A stretch of 40,308 nucleotides of DNA from assembly GCA_016287385.1 (NCBI GenBank), contig JAEEWM010000005.1, positions 72,746 to 113,053 of the forward strand, in the 5' to 3' direction. The notes beneath the pieces are model-generated. The model was given only the letters and a program-made list of their open reading frames with translations. It did no database searches and was not told the origin of the DNA. The DNA is from Clostridiaceae bacterium. GTDB lineage: Bacteria; Bacillota; Clostridia; Oscillospirales; Acutalibacteraceae. Both the position numbers and the translations under genes were made by a program. Positions 16,547 to 25,209 of the stretch are shown here, piece after piece (position 1 is the stretch's first letter; each line of letters begins with the position of its first letter).

Positions 16547-17134
16547 ATGAACTATCAGAATGAAATCAGGGAATATATCCGAAACGAGATTGAAACACTC
16601 GAAAAACTGGACGTTGAAGCCATAAACGCCGCGCTTAACTTATTGCGCGAAACGCAGGAGAACGGCAACACGGTATACGTTTTCGGCAACGGCGGCTCTT
16701 CATCGACCGCCTCGCATTTCCAGAATGATTTTAACAAGGGCGTATCCGAACACACCGAGAAAAAGTTTAATCTTCTCTGCCTTAACGATAACGTTTCAAC
16801 CGTTATGGCGGTGGCAAACGATATCGGTTTCGAGGAGGTTTTCCGTTTCCAGCTTATAGGGCATATAAAGCCGGGCGACGTTTGTATCGCAATATCGGGA
16901 AGCGGCAATTCAAAAAACGTTATAAACGCGGTGGAGTACGCCAGAGCGCAGGGTAATAAGATAATAGGTCTTACCGGCTTTTCAGGCGGGAAACTCAAAG
17001 AGATGTCGGATATATCCCTCCACGTGCCGATAAACAGTATGCAGATAACAGAGGATATCCATATGGTGTTCGACCACCTTATGATGAGCGTGTTCTATAA
17101 GACCCTCTGCGGGATAGACCATATAAAGAAATAA
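16547..17134 (+). CDS. gmhA: Sedoheptulose 7-phosphate isomerase (SIS domain)
   Basis: A 195-residue SIS-fold protein with the phosphosugar loop FGNGGSSSTASHFQND (residues about 45-60), AISGSGNSKNV near residue 117 and GFSGGKL near 145. GmhA isomerises sedoheptulose 7-phosphate to D-glycero-D-manno-heptose 7-phosphate, the first step of the pathway completed by the two upstream genes. It has a good TAAGGAG site seven bases before the ATG. Length matches the family (about 190). Other SIS isomerases are possible but unlikely in this context. Confidence 0.92.
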   Translation: MNYQNEIREYIRNEIETLEKLDVEAINAALNLLRETQENGNTVYVFGNGGSSSTASHFQNDFNKGVSEHTEKKFNLLCLNDNVSTVMAVANDIGFEEVFRFQLIGHIKPGDVCIAISGSGNSKNVINAVEYARAQGNKIIGLTGFSGGKLKEMSDISLHVPINSMQITEDIHMVFDHLMMSVFYKTLCGIDHIKK

Positions 17135-17148
17135 ATCGGAGGGAAATA

Positions 17149-18183
17149 ATGCCAAAGGAACGGAATACGTTTGTTGATCTTATGCGCGGCATCGCTATGC
17201 TGCTTGTTGTGCTCGGGCATACTATGACCGGCGTTACTGCGAATCCGCAGGAAAGCTTTATTTATAATATTATCTGGTCACTTCAAATGCCCTTGTTTAT
17301 TCTTATAAGCGGATACGTTACGAGATATTCGCGGGAGATATCCTCGTTTAAGGGGCTTTTAAGTTTCCTCGGAAAACGCACGCTTTCATATTTGCTTCCC
17401 TTTGCGGTCTGGTCGTTTGTTATACGCGGACTGATTTTAGGGCGAAAAGATTTTCTCGATATTAAATATATGCTCTGGCATATGGATAACGGTTATTGGT
17501 TTCTCATCACGATATGGACCATAAGCGTGATATTCGGTATATCGAGCCTTGTGTCTTCGCTTGTAAAATCGTCGGTAATAGGTAAGCAGGTTTTGCTTTT
17601 TGTATCCTATATCTGCGGTATGGCGGCGCTGGCTGCCGTAGGCTATTTTGCCGGTATGTCATTTTTCTGTATTAAGCTTACCCTTTATTATATGCCGTTC
17701 TATTTTGCCGGTTATCTTTACGGGCAATACAGAGACAAGATATTCGCGCTCTCTTTCGGAAAACGGGCGGTAGATATAACCGTGGCGATATGCTTTGCGG
17801 CTTGGATATTCACTCTTGCCCGTGTTAATCTCTTTTCGCTGGCGGACGGCGGCAAGGATATAATCATAAGAGCCGCCGCGTCGCTTTCCGGTTGTATAGC
17901 CGTTTGCGGACTGCTTAAGGCCGCAACAGGTGAAAAAACAAACGAGAGGGGGTACCTGTCGGTGCTCGGATGGACAGGCGTTCACTCTCTCGAGATATAC
18001 GTTACCCATTACATGTTCTTATACCTGATAGTGTCTGTGCCGGTGCCGGTTCTGATGTCGCTGAAGGGCGCGGCGGCGACAGCGGTGAATTTTGCGGCGA
18101 CTCTGCTTTTGACCGCTTTGACCGCGAAACTGATAAATTCGAACAAGACCTTGTCCTTTTGCCTTTACGGCAAAAGAGGATAA
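17149..18183 (+). CDS. Membrane acyltransferase 3 family protein
   Basis: A 344-residue integral membrane protein with about ten predicted hydrophobic helices. The family signature is at the N-terminus: FVDLMRGIAMLLVVLGHT, with the candidate catalytic His at residue 24, then SLQMPLFILISGY. Such proteins O-acylate sugars of surface polysaccharides from cytosolic acyl-CoA. The C-terminus (LEIYVTHYMFLY) matches the last helices of the family. It has a CGGAGGG ribosome site. Immediately after its stop lies the remnant of a second acyltransferase. It probably acetylates the repeat unit encoded by this locus. Confidence 0.9.
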   Translation: MPKERNTFVDLMRGIAMLLVVLGHTMTGVTANPQESFIYNIIWSLQMPLFILISGYVTRYSREISSFKGLLSFLGKRTLSYLLPFAVWSFVIRGLILGRKDFLDIKYMLWHMDNGYWFLITIWTISVIFGISSLVSSLVKSSVIGKQVLLFVSYICGMAALAAVGYFAGMSFFCIKLTLYYMPFYFAGYLYGQYRDKIFALSFGKRAVDITVAICFAAWIFTLARVNLFSLADGGKDIIIRAAASLSGCIAVCGLLKAATGEKTNERGYLSVLGWTGVHSLEIYVTHYMFLYLIVSVPVPVLMSLKGAAATAVNFAATLLLTALTAKLINSNKTLSFCLYGKRG

Positions 18184-18185
18184 AC

Positions 18186-18411
18186 CGTTTTCCGGTGTTT
18201 TTAGGGCAAAATGCCACTGGGGGTTTATCTTATGCACGGACCGGTTTCCGGTCTTTTGAAGTTTGATTATCTAATCGAGTTTTCAAGCGTCGCGGGCATT
18301 TCGCTTACGCTTGCAAACTTTGCACTGACAGTTTTTATCTGCGCTTTGCTGACATATTGCGCCGGTAAAAATCGAACCCTTTGTTTACTGCTTGAAAGGA
18401 AACCGAAATAA
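18186..18411 (+). pseudogene. C-terminal remnant of a second acyltransferase 3 gene, frameshifted
   Basis: The open frame 18211-18411 reads LGVYLMHGPVSGLL, then LANFALTVFICALLTYCAG. This is the last two helices of an acyltransferase 3 protein and matches the end of the preceding gene (LEIYVTHYMFLY, VNFAATLLLTALTAKL). Just upstream, in another frame (18186-18221), NRFPVFLGQNATG gives the residues expected before LGVYLMHG, so a frameshift lies at about 18213-18222. The N-terminal 250 or so residues are absent. It is too short to be a functional acyltransferase and is best read as decay after deletion within a tandem pair. Confidence 0.65.
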
Positions 18412-18430
18412 ACGGAGTGATATTTCTCTG

Positions 18431-19738
18431 ATGAATGATGAAAAACGGATAATGATAGTCGGCACCGTGCCGTATAACCCTAATTCGCAGTCTCGCTTAT
18501 ATGAGGCATTCTTTACGGGATTTGATAAAAGCAAATTAGCACAGGTTTTTTCAAACACCAAGACTCCTGTTAAGGGCCACTGTGAAAGGCTTTATCAGAT
18601 AACCGACCAACGTATGGTAAAACGCCGCTTTAATAAAAATGTACAAACCGGCAGGCGGTTTTATTATGAAGACTTGCCCGATAAATGGAAGGATAATAAA
18701 GCTGAGATTTCAGGCAAAGGTTTTAACATTCTTTATAAGTTATCGGGTATAAAGGGTCCTTTTACTCACCTGCTTCGCAAATTCGTATGGAAGAAGAAAT
18801 ACTGGTGTACGCCGGATTTTAACAGTTGGCTTGAAGAGTTTAACCCCGAATGTGTGTTTTTAAGCTTTTCGGACGATTTCTTCATAGGCGAGATAGCGCT
18901 TTATATAGCCGAAAAATTTAATATTCCGATAGTGGCTTTCAGCGGCGACGATTATTATTTCAACGCTCATTTTTCGCTTTCTCCCCTTTATCTTATTTAT
19001 AAGTCGATGCACAGAAGGCACGTAAGAAAAATATTCTCGGTTTGCAAATACGCTTCGCTTTCATCGGATTATATAAAAGATAAATACGCCGATTATTTCG
19101 GCATAACAACGATGGCAACCTATCTTTCTTCAAGTGTAAAGCGCCGTGAGTTCAGGGCGATAAACAGGGAAGATCCCCTTATAACTTATTGCGGAAATAT
19201 AAGAATAGGCAGAAACTTATCTCTTATAGATATCGCCGAAGAGCTTAAAAAGGTGAACAGGAATTATAAGCTTCATGTATATTCAAATGAGGACGACGAG
19301 AAGTATTATAAGCCCTTTAGCAAGGCAGACAATATAGTTTTCCACGGAGCTGTGCCGTATAGCGAAGTGCAAAAGGTCATAGGCGATACCGATATTTTCG
19401 TTGTGGTCGAAGGTTTCAGAAAAGGCGATATAGAAATGGCGCGTTATTCGCTTTCGACAAAGATTTCGGACGCGTTGGCTTCAGGCGACGCGATATTCGC
19501 TTACGGTTCGGGTGAGTGTACCGCCGTAAAATATATGGCGGCTTCGGGGGCGAGCGTTACCGTAACCGAAAAATCGCGGATAGCCGAAAAAATTTCAGAT
19601 CTTATAAACGATACGGATCTTCAAAAAGAGATGTATAATAACGCGATAAAGATATTTGACGAAAATCATAACACTGAAAGAAACGTCGAGCGGTTTCGTG
19701 ATTTCGTAAACCGCGCATGCGGCGAAAAGCGGGGATAG
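18431..19738 (+). CDS. GT-B glycosyltransferase-like protein
   Basis: About 435 residues from ATG 18431. The frame is open further upstream to 18392, but that part overlaps the acyltransferase remnant, and GGAG lies at 18414-18417. The N-terminus is RIMIVGTVPYNPNSQSRLYE. The middle has PIVAFSGDDYYFN, and the C-terminal half has the GT-B acceptor/donor pattern: YCGNIRIGRNLSLIDIAEEL, FHGAVPYSEVQKVIGDTDIF and STKISDALASGDAIFAYGSGE. The usual family 4 EX7E is poorly kept. It probably adds a sugar in repeat-unit assembly; donor unknown. It is separated from the next gene by one base. Confidence 0.82.
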   Translation: MNDEKRIMIVGTVPYNPNSQSRLYEAFFTGFDKSKLAQVFSNTKTPVKGHCERLYQITDQRMVKRRFNKNVQTGRRFYYEDLPDKWKDNKAEISGKGFNILYKLSGIKGPFTHLLRKFVWKKKYWCTPDFNSWLEEFNPECVFLSFSDDFFIGEIALYIAEKFNIPIVAFSGDDYYFNAHFSLSPLYLIYKSMHRRHVRKIFSVCKYASLSSDYIKDKYADYFGITTMATYLSSSVKRREFRAINREDPLITYCGNIRIGRNLSLIDIAEELKKVNRNYKLHVYSNEDDEKYYKPFSKADNIVFHGAVPYSEVQKVIGDTDIFVVVEGFRKGDIEMARYSLSTKISDALASGDAIFAYGSGECTAVKYMAASGASVTVTEKSRIAEKISDLINDTDLQKEMYNNAIKIFDENHNTERNVERFRDFVNRACGEKRG

Positions 19739-19739
19739 A

Positions 19740-20879
19740 ATGGAAAATAAAAAAATAGCCATAATAGGCGGGCATATAAGCAGCGGCGGACTCACCGCGA
19801 TTACCCGTATGATATTGCAGAGTAACGCGATACCGCAGAATTTCACGGTTCGTTATTATTGCTCAAAAGAGCTTTACGAAAAGGTCGGGGCGGTGAACGA
19901 ACGAATTGATGTCGTCCTTTCTGACGGCTTTTATCGCAAAACACTCAAAGAAAAAATAACGAGAAGTTACGGCAGCGAGTTTGTTGCGCAGTTGAAAGAG
20001 TGGAATCCGGATTTAGTGCTTTTTATGGGCGAGGTAATACCCCGGGATTTCCGCGGAATGAAAACGGTTTTTAATCTTAAAAATCAGTTCTCTTTTGATT
20101 ACGGTCAAATACTCAAAAACGGTTTTAATAAACTCTCCGTTGTTTTGTTTTATGTTTCGCGTTTTGCGCGCCGCACCGTAAAATACGCCTATGCCAGTGT
20201 TTACGATACCGAGTATTCAAGGCAGGGAGTTAAAAATTGCGGATACGCTTTGGAACATTCAAAAGTGATATATATGAACGTCAATAAGATGTTCTATTCG
20301 CAGATAAATCATAAAGTGCATAACGCATCTGAGCCGTGGAAGCTTTTATACGTTTCATCAGTGGCTCCCTACAAACATCAGCTTGAAGTTATAAAGTGTA
20401 TCAAGCCCTTAAAAGATGCCGGATATAATGTTCATCTTTCGGTCGTAGGCAAGCAGATACATTCGGGATATATAAAAAAATGCAAGGATTATGTAAATAA
20501 ATACGGCTTGACCGGCGAAATCGAGTTTACCGACTGGGTTGAATACGATAAAATGCCTGAAATAATCGATAGCGCGGATATAATCATCAATGCAAGCACG
20601 CTTGATACAACCGGCCTTCCCGTTGCCGAAGCAATGGCGCGCGGCGCCGTAATAGTTGCGAGCAATGCCGGCTTTAACCGGGAAACACTCGGTGACGGCG
20701 GTCTTTATTTCGATGTTAAAGATGTCGGTTCAATTGTTGAGGCAGTAAAACAGGTGCTTGACTCGGAAGAACTCAGAAGCAAAATGTCTAAAAGAGCAAA
20801 AGAACTTGCCGACGAATACGCAAAAACCGATACGGCGAGTGAGTATTATAAATTTATTGAGGAATTACTGGGGGAGTAA
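19740..20879 (+). CDS. Family 4 glycosyltransferase
   Basis: A 379-residue GT-B enzyme. The N-terminal Rossmann starts IAIIGGHISSGGLTAITR with the glycine-rich acceptor loop. The C-terminal donor domain includes LLYVSSVAPYKHQLEVI, LSVVGKQ, FTDWVEYDKMPEIIDSADI and LDTTGLPVAEAMARGAVIV, where the two acidic residues seen in family 4 lie (TTGLPVAEAMA). It ends with a typical helical tail. It is one base after the previous gene with only GGGG as ribosome site, so coupling is likely. It transfers a sugar to the lipid-linked intermediate; specificity unknown. Confidence 0.9.
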   Translation: MENKKIAIIGGHISSGGLTAITRMILQSNAIPQNFTVRYYCSKELYEKVGAVNERIDVVLSDGFYRKTLKEKITRSYGSEFVAQLKEWNPDLVLFMGEVIPRDFRGMKTVFNLKNQFSFDYGQILKNGFNKLSVVLFYVSRFARRTVKYAYASVYDTEYSRQGVKNCGYALEHSKVIYMNVNKMFYSQINHKVHNASEPWKLLYVSSVAPYKHQLEVIKCIKPLKDAGYNVHLSVVGKQIHSGYIKKCKDYVNKYGLTGEIEFTDWVEYDKMPEIIDSADIIINASTLDTTGLPVAEAMARGAVIVASNAGFNRETLGDGGLYFDVKDVGSIVEAVKQVLDSEELRSKMSKRAKELADEYAKTDTASEYYKFIEELLGE

Positions 20880-20882
20880 GTT

Positions 20883-21818
20883 GTGCGTGCGTTAGTTACG
20901 GGAGGAGCCGGGTTTATCGGTTCGAATATTGTAGAGCTTTTACTGAAAGAGGGTGAAAAGGTACGAGTATTCGATAACCTTTCGTCCGGCTATCTTATCA
21001 ATATTGAAGAATACATAAAGGATGGGCGAATTGAGTTTATAGAAGGCGATGTGACCGATGCCGCCGCGGCAGAGCGTGCAACCGAGGGCGTGGATGTGGT
21101 GTTCCACCTTGCAGCAAGCGTTGGCAGGCAGCGTTCGCTTGATAATCCGCAGCTCGACAGTGAGGTAAATCTCATAGGCACCGTAAACGTGCTTGAGGGT
21201 ATGCGGAAAAACGGCGTAAAGAGAATAGTCTATTCCTCCTCCGCCGCGATGTTCGGCGAACTTGTTACCCCTACTATAGACGAAAACCATCCGCAAAACG
21301 CGGATTCGCCGTATGGTGTCAGCAAGCTTGCCGCTGAAAAAATGATTTTGGCGTACTGCGGTATTTACGATATTATCGGCGTGTGTCTGCGTTATTTCAA
21401 CATTTACGGCGTAAATCAGCGGTTCGACCTTTACGGAAACGTAATTCCGATATTTGCGAAGCGCATTTTCGCCGGTGAGCCGATAACGATTTACGGCGAC
21501 GGTACGCAAACCCGTGATTTCGTAAACGCCGCCGATGTGGCGCGTGCCAACCTTATCGCGGCAAAAAGCGATAATGGGACCGACGTATACAATCTCGGAA
21601 GCGGCGAGAGCGTTACCATAAACTGGCTTGCCGAGGTAATGCAGGAAATCGCGGGAAAAAACGTAGGTGTAGTTTACGCGCCCGAGCGCCCCGCCGACGT
21701 TAAGCATTGCAAAGCAAATGCCGAAAAGGCGGAAAAGGTGCTTGGCTTTAAGCCGGGTGTTAGCTTAACGGACGGACTGAAACTGTACCTCGACTGGTAT
21801 AAGAAAAATTGTGTTTGA
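20883..21818 (+). CDS. NAD-dependent epimerase/dehydratase, GalE/WbpP-like
   Basis: A 311-residue extended SDR with GTG start preceded by GGGGGAG. NAD site GGAGFIGSN, FHLAASVGRQRSL, catalytic SSSAAMFGE, then YGVSK (YxxxK), LRYFNIYG, YGDGTQTRDFV and YNLGSG. This set is typical of UDP-hexose 4-epimerases, including UDP-GlcNAc 4-epimerases. It probably provides UDP-Gal, UDP-GalNAc or a uronic acid epimer for the glycan. A second SDR (14273) in the locus is clearly divergent, so the two likely serve different sugars. Confidence 0.88.
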   Translation: MRALVTGGAGFIGSNIVELLLKEGEKVRVFDNLSSGYLINIEEYIKDGRIEFIEGDVTDAAAAERATEGVDVVFHLAASVGRQRSLDNPQLDSEVNLIGTVNVLEGMRKNGVKRIVYSSSAAMFGELVTPTIDENHPQNADSPYGVSKLAAEKMILAYCGIYDIIGVCLRYFNIYGVNQRFDLYGNVIPIFAKRIFAGEPITIYGDGTQTRDFVNAADVARANLIAAKSDNGTDVYNLGSGESVTINWLAEVMQEIAGKNVGVVYAPERPADVKHCKANAEKAEKVLGFKPGVSLTDGLKLYLDWYKKNCV

Positions 21819-21842
21819 GTTTTTTAAAACGGGTGAAGTAAA

Positions 21843-22988
21843 GTGATTGCGTATTTAACTCTGATATCGGTGACATTTTTATCTCCGATAGTTATGCGAA
21901 GCATAGTTAAAGACACGAAAAAAGCGGAAACATACGCGCTCGGCATATCCGCCTTGCTGCTGTTTCTCGTTTTTGCTTTGCGCGCTCCGAGCGTCGGTCG
22001 CGATATACCCGGATACAAGGAAATGTATGAAAAGCTCGCCGCCAATCTCAAATACGACGCGAACACATACTGGACCGAAAAGGGTTACGAGTTGCTCGAA
22101 ATCTTTTTCGGCAGATACCTTAAAGCGGACTGGCAGGTGTTCCTCGCTTTTTGCAGCGGTTTTTCGATTTTTTCATATTTCCTGTTCATAAAAAGATATT
22201 CGCTTGACCCGACCTTCTCGCTTCTTATTTATATTTTTATGGGTTATATGATTTTTGACATTTCGGCTGTAAGAACCATGCTTTCTATAGCGATTTGTCT
22301 TCTGGTATTGCCGTTTTTCGATAAAAAAGGCATATGGCCGGCAATGGCTGTCACCTTTGCCGTTATTTTAGTGGCTACGCAGATACATTCCTCGGCATAT
22401 ATATTCTTTTTCCTCTATATTCTCTACAAGATACCTATAAACAGTATCAGCATATTCTTTTTCGTGTCACTTCCGGTATTCTTCTTTGCCCTTCGCGGAC
22501 CGATAATGGATTGGGCGATAAGCAATTTCAAAAGGTCAGAGGTGGACGGCGGTTTATCGCTTGGCGGAAACGTGATCTTATATGCACTGTTTTTGCTTTT
22601 TGCCATTATAGTGTTCTTTGTTTCCTGCCGTCAGCGCGGGATATCGATGAAAAGCATAGGCGGGGTTAATCTCGCCGCCGCACAAAAAACGCAAATTAGG
22701 GACGCTTTAAGCAATATAGATATCCCTACGATGATGTCTTTCCGTATGCTGTATGCCGGAGCGCTCTTTACCATTTTTGCCGGTTCCAACATTTTTTCCC
22801 GTATGGCGCAGTACGGACTCATTTTTACGATTACACTTCTTCCGAATTTGACTTCAAAGCTTGAAGCAAAGTCAAGGTTTATTGTAAAACTGGGGCTTTT
22901 AGGATTGTTGGCCGTATATTTCTATTTCCTTAAAGTAAGAACCAATGAACTTGATTTCTTGCCCTATAAATTTTTCTGGCAGGCGTGA
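21843..22988 (+). CDS. EpsG-family polysaccharide polymerase-like membrane protein
   Basis: A 381-residue polytopic membrane protein (about ten hydrophobic segments). The pattern of the EpsG family is seen: a short N-terminal helix, FALRAPSVGRDIPGYKEMY near residue 47, then FGRYLKADWQVFLAF and DISAVRTMLSIAICLL. EpsG proteins are Wzy-like and are thought to polymerise repeat units on the outer face of the membrane. It is followed by the flippase, as expected for a Wzx/Wzy-type pathway. The start is GTG 21843 with GGGTGAAG upstream. Confidence 0.88.
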   Translation: MIAYLTLISVTFLSPIVMRSIVKDTKKAETYALGISALLLFLVFALRAPSVGRDIPGYKEMYEKLAANLKYDANTYWTEKGYELLEIFFGRYLKADWQVFLAFCSGFSIFSYFLFIKRYSLDPTFSLLIYIFMGYMIFDISAVRTMLSIAICLLVLPFFDKKGIWPAMAVTFAVILVATQIHSSAYIFFFLYILYKIPINSISIFFFVSLPVFFFALRGPIMDWAISNFKRSEVDGGLSLGGNVILYALFLLFAIIVFFVSCRQRGISMKSIGGVNLAAAQKTQIRDALSNIDIPTMMSFRMLYAGALFTIFAGSNIFSRMAQYGLIFTITLLPNLTSKLEAKSRFIVKLGLLGLLAVYFYFLKVRTNELDFLPYKFFWQA

Positions 22989-22999
22989 GGTAAGGGGTT

Positions 23000-24286
23000 A
23001 TGAACATATCCGCAAAAATAAAAAACAGCCGCCTTGCCAAAAACGTGTCCTGGATATTTTTCGGCAATCTGGCTCACGCGATACTTGCTTTTTTACTTAA
23101 TATTCTCGTTGCCCGCATACTTAACCTTAACGATAACGGCATCCTTACCTACGCGGCGTCCTGGATTACCTTTTTCGCGTCCGTGGGGCAACTCGGCTTT
23201 AACGGTATAATAAGCCGCGAGTTTTCAAAAGACGAGGGCAGGGCAAACGATCTTCTCTGGTCCTGTGTAACGGGAAGACTGATATTTTCGGTTCTGGCGA
23301 TGATCGCCCTGCAGGTGATAGTGCGCCTTTCAAGCCCCGGTGAGCCGATTTTGCATATCATAGTTTTGTGCCAGTCAACGACAATACTGTTCGGCTCGTT
23401 AGATACGTTTATTTACTGGTACAGATATAAAAACCAGGCGAATGTTACCGCTGTTTACCGCCTTGTGGCGTTCGCTATAAGCGCCGCGTTCAGGGTTTTT
23501 GCAATAGCGGTGTTGAGGAATCTTGTTCTCTACGTTATAGGTATAGTACTTGAAACCGCGCTTTTTGTGGCTTTTTTGGTTTACTTCTACCGCAAGCATT
23601 ACACGAAAAAGGTATTTGTTTCAAAGAACACCATTTTCGTTATGCTCAAAATGTCCTACCCCTTTATTTTCTCGGCGGTGCTCGCTACCATTTACGGGCA
23701 GGCGGATAAAATAATGTTAAAGTCGATGATAAATAACGAATCGGTGGCGCTTTACAACGCTTCGGCGCTCATAGCCGGTCTTGTAGTCATCATTCCCACC
23801 ACCATAATAGAGGGCTTCAGACCCGATATTATGGACGCGAAAATAAGCGACGAAAACCTCTACCGCCGCCGTATGCGCCAGCTTTACGCCATTATTTTCT
23901 GGTCCTGCATCGCTTACGGTATATTTATAACTGTTTTTGCGAAACCTATAATACTTATCCTCTACGGCGAAAAGTATTTAGGCGCGGTAAGCTCGCTGTC
24001 TTTAATAGTGTGGTACACGTCCTTCTCGTATTTCGGAGCCATAAACAACGTTTATATGGTGGCGGAGGACGTTGTCAAATGGGTGCAGGTGACAACCCTT
24101 TCAGGCGCGCTGCTCAACATCATACTCAATCTGTTATTCATAAGCGTCTGGGGAATAGTGGGCGCGGCGCTCGCCTCTCTGCTTACCCAAATATTTACAA
24201 ATTTTGTGCTTATGGCTGTCATTCCCGACCTTCGCAAGGGCTTTAAAATAATGATACAGGGCGTTGCGCTTCGCGGTATAAAATAG
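23000..24286 (+). CDS. Oligosaccharide flippase (Wzx-like, polysaccharide biosynthesis family)
   Basis: A 428-residue membrane protein of the MOP superfamily. It begins SRLAKNVSWIFFGNLAHAIL and shows 12-14 hydrophobic segments, with NILVARILNLNDNGILTYA, SYPFIFSAVLATIYGQADK and KSMINNESVALYNASALI, all typical of the family. It should move the undecaprenyl-linked repeat unit across the membrane. It follows the polymerase by 11 bases with a TAAGGGG site. Specificity unknown. Confidence 0.93.
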   Translation: MNISAKIKNSRLAKNVSWIFFGNLAHAILAFLLNILVARILNLNDNGILTYAASWITFFASVGQLGFNGIISREFSKDEGRANDLLWSCVTGRLIFSVLAMIALQVIVRLSSPGEPILHIIVLCQSTTILFGSLDTFIYWYRYKNQANVTAVYRLVAFAISAAFRVFAIAVLRNLVLYVIGIVLETALFVAFLVYFYRKHYTKKVFVSKNTIFVMLKMSYPFIFSAVLATIYGQADKIMLKSMINNESVALYNASALIAGLVVIIPTTIIEGFRPDIMDAKISDENLYRRRMRQLYAIIFWSCIAYGIFITVFAKPIILILYGEKYLGAVSSLSLIVWYTSFSYFGAINNVYMVAEDVVKWVQVTTLSGALLNIILNLLFISVWGIVGAALASLLTQIFTNFVLMAVIPDLRKGFKIMIQGVALRGIK

Positions 24287-24348
24287 GGCGGTAGCGGCTG
24301 CCTTATTGCTTTTAATTAAAGTTTAATCATTAAAGGTGGTATTAACAG

Positions 24349-25191
24349 TTGGATATCGATAATAAATACGGTTTTAAGGAAACCCAGCAGACTCTTCTTG
24401 AAATAATGAAGAAAATTGACAGGAAGTTTTCTGAAAAAAATATATTCTATATTTTCGTGTATGGTTCTGCTCTCGGCGCGGTGCGCGAGAAGGGCTTTAT
24501 CCCGTGGGACGATGATATTGATATAGCGGTTTTAAGAGAAGATACGGGTCGCGTGGAAGAGGCGTTGTCTGAATTGGAGTATTACTTTGAACCGTGCGAA
24601 AAACATATGCGTCCTTCCGCTCCCATTATGCACATATCGAGCGTAAACAAAAATGATATAGACCCCGAGTTTGATATTAAGGACCATCCGGAAATGGACA
24701 TATGGATAATCGACCGGGTGCCTGCAGGAAAGTTCAAAAGGAAACTGGCGAGATTTACGGCGCTGGAGCATGACTTTTTCACTTACAGGCAACCGCCGGC
24801 AACCCGCGGCGCGTTCATCAATAAGGCGTTTTCGTTCATCCTTAAACTCTTTTCAGATCACGCAATGGATAAACTGCAGGTCAGAACTCTTAAAAGACTG
24901 ATAAAACTCGGGGAAAACGGGAAGTTTGTTACCGAAGCATATCATAATAAGCGTTTCAGGGTATATGAGCGAAATCTTTTAACTGATACGGTCCGTATGG
25001 AATTTGAAGATATGTCGGTACCGGTGCCGAAAGATTACGATAAGTATTTAACGATTGTTTTCGGTGATTATATGACACCGCCGCCGGAAACTCCTGCCGA
25101 GAGCACCGCATCCGGCAAAAAAAATCGCAAAAAGAAAAATCGCGGAACTGTAGCCGTGTACGATACGCGAATTCCCGATCATCATTCATAA
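24349..25191 (+). CDS. LicD-family phosphotransferase
   Basis: A 280-residue cytosolic protein with TTG start (24349) preceded by AAAGGTGG. The LicD signature is complete: FVYGSALGAVREKG, then FIPWDDDIDIAV (G39 to about V60, acidic cluster D54-D58), and HPEMDIWIIDRVPAG. LicD enzymes transfer phosphocholine or related phospho-alcohols from a CDP donor to a glycan. No LicA/LicB choline genes are nearby. The next gene carries a cytidylyltransferase domain, so that product is the likely donor maker. The C-terminal tail (from residue 250) is Pro- and Lys-rich, unusual for the family and of unknown use. Confidence 0.9.
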   Translation: MDIDNKYGFKETQQTLLEIMKKIDRKFSEKNIFYIFVYGSALGAVREKGFIPWDDDIDIAVLREDTGRVEEALSELEYYFEPCEKHMRPSAPIMHISSVNKNDIDPEFDIKDHPEMDIWIIDRVPAGKFKRKLARFTALEHDFFTYRQPPATRGAFINKAFSFILKLFSDHAMDKLQVRTLKRLIKLGENGKFVTEAYHNKRFRVYERNLLTDTVRMEFEDMSVPVPKDYDKYLTIVFGDYMTPPPETPAESTASGKKNRKKKNRGTVAVYDTRIPDHHS

Positions 25192-25209
25192 AAAAGTGAG
25201 GATTTATAA

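Noticed and set aside
13273-17134. Heptose genes as a sign of a Gram-negative host with LPS
   Set aside because: No ADP-heptose synthase, heptosyltransferase or lipid A gene is present, while SpoIIID, lipobox and LicD/EpsG genes point to a Gram-positive. The GDP-heptose route serves capsules and S-layer glycans.
22334-22669. Second plus-strand frame within the EpsG gene
   Set aside because: It is an out-of-frame shadow of a membrane protein gene whose own frame has family motifs over its whole length.
24349-25191. Plain phosphocholine decoration by LicD
   Set aside because: No LicA choline kinase or LicB transporter is nearby. The adjacent PLP and opine enzymes suggest a different phospho-alcohol.
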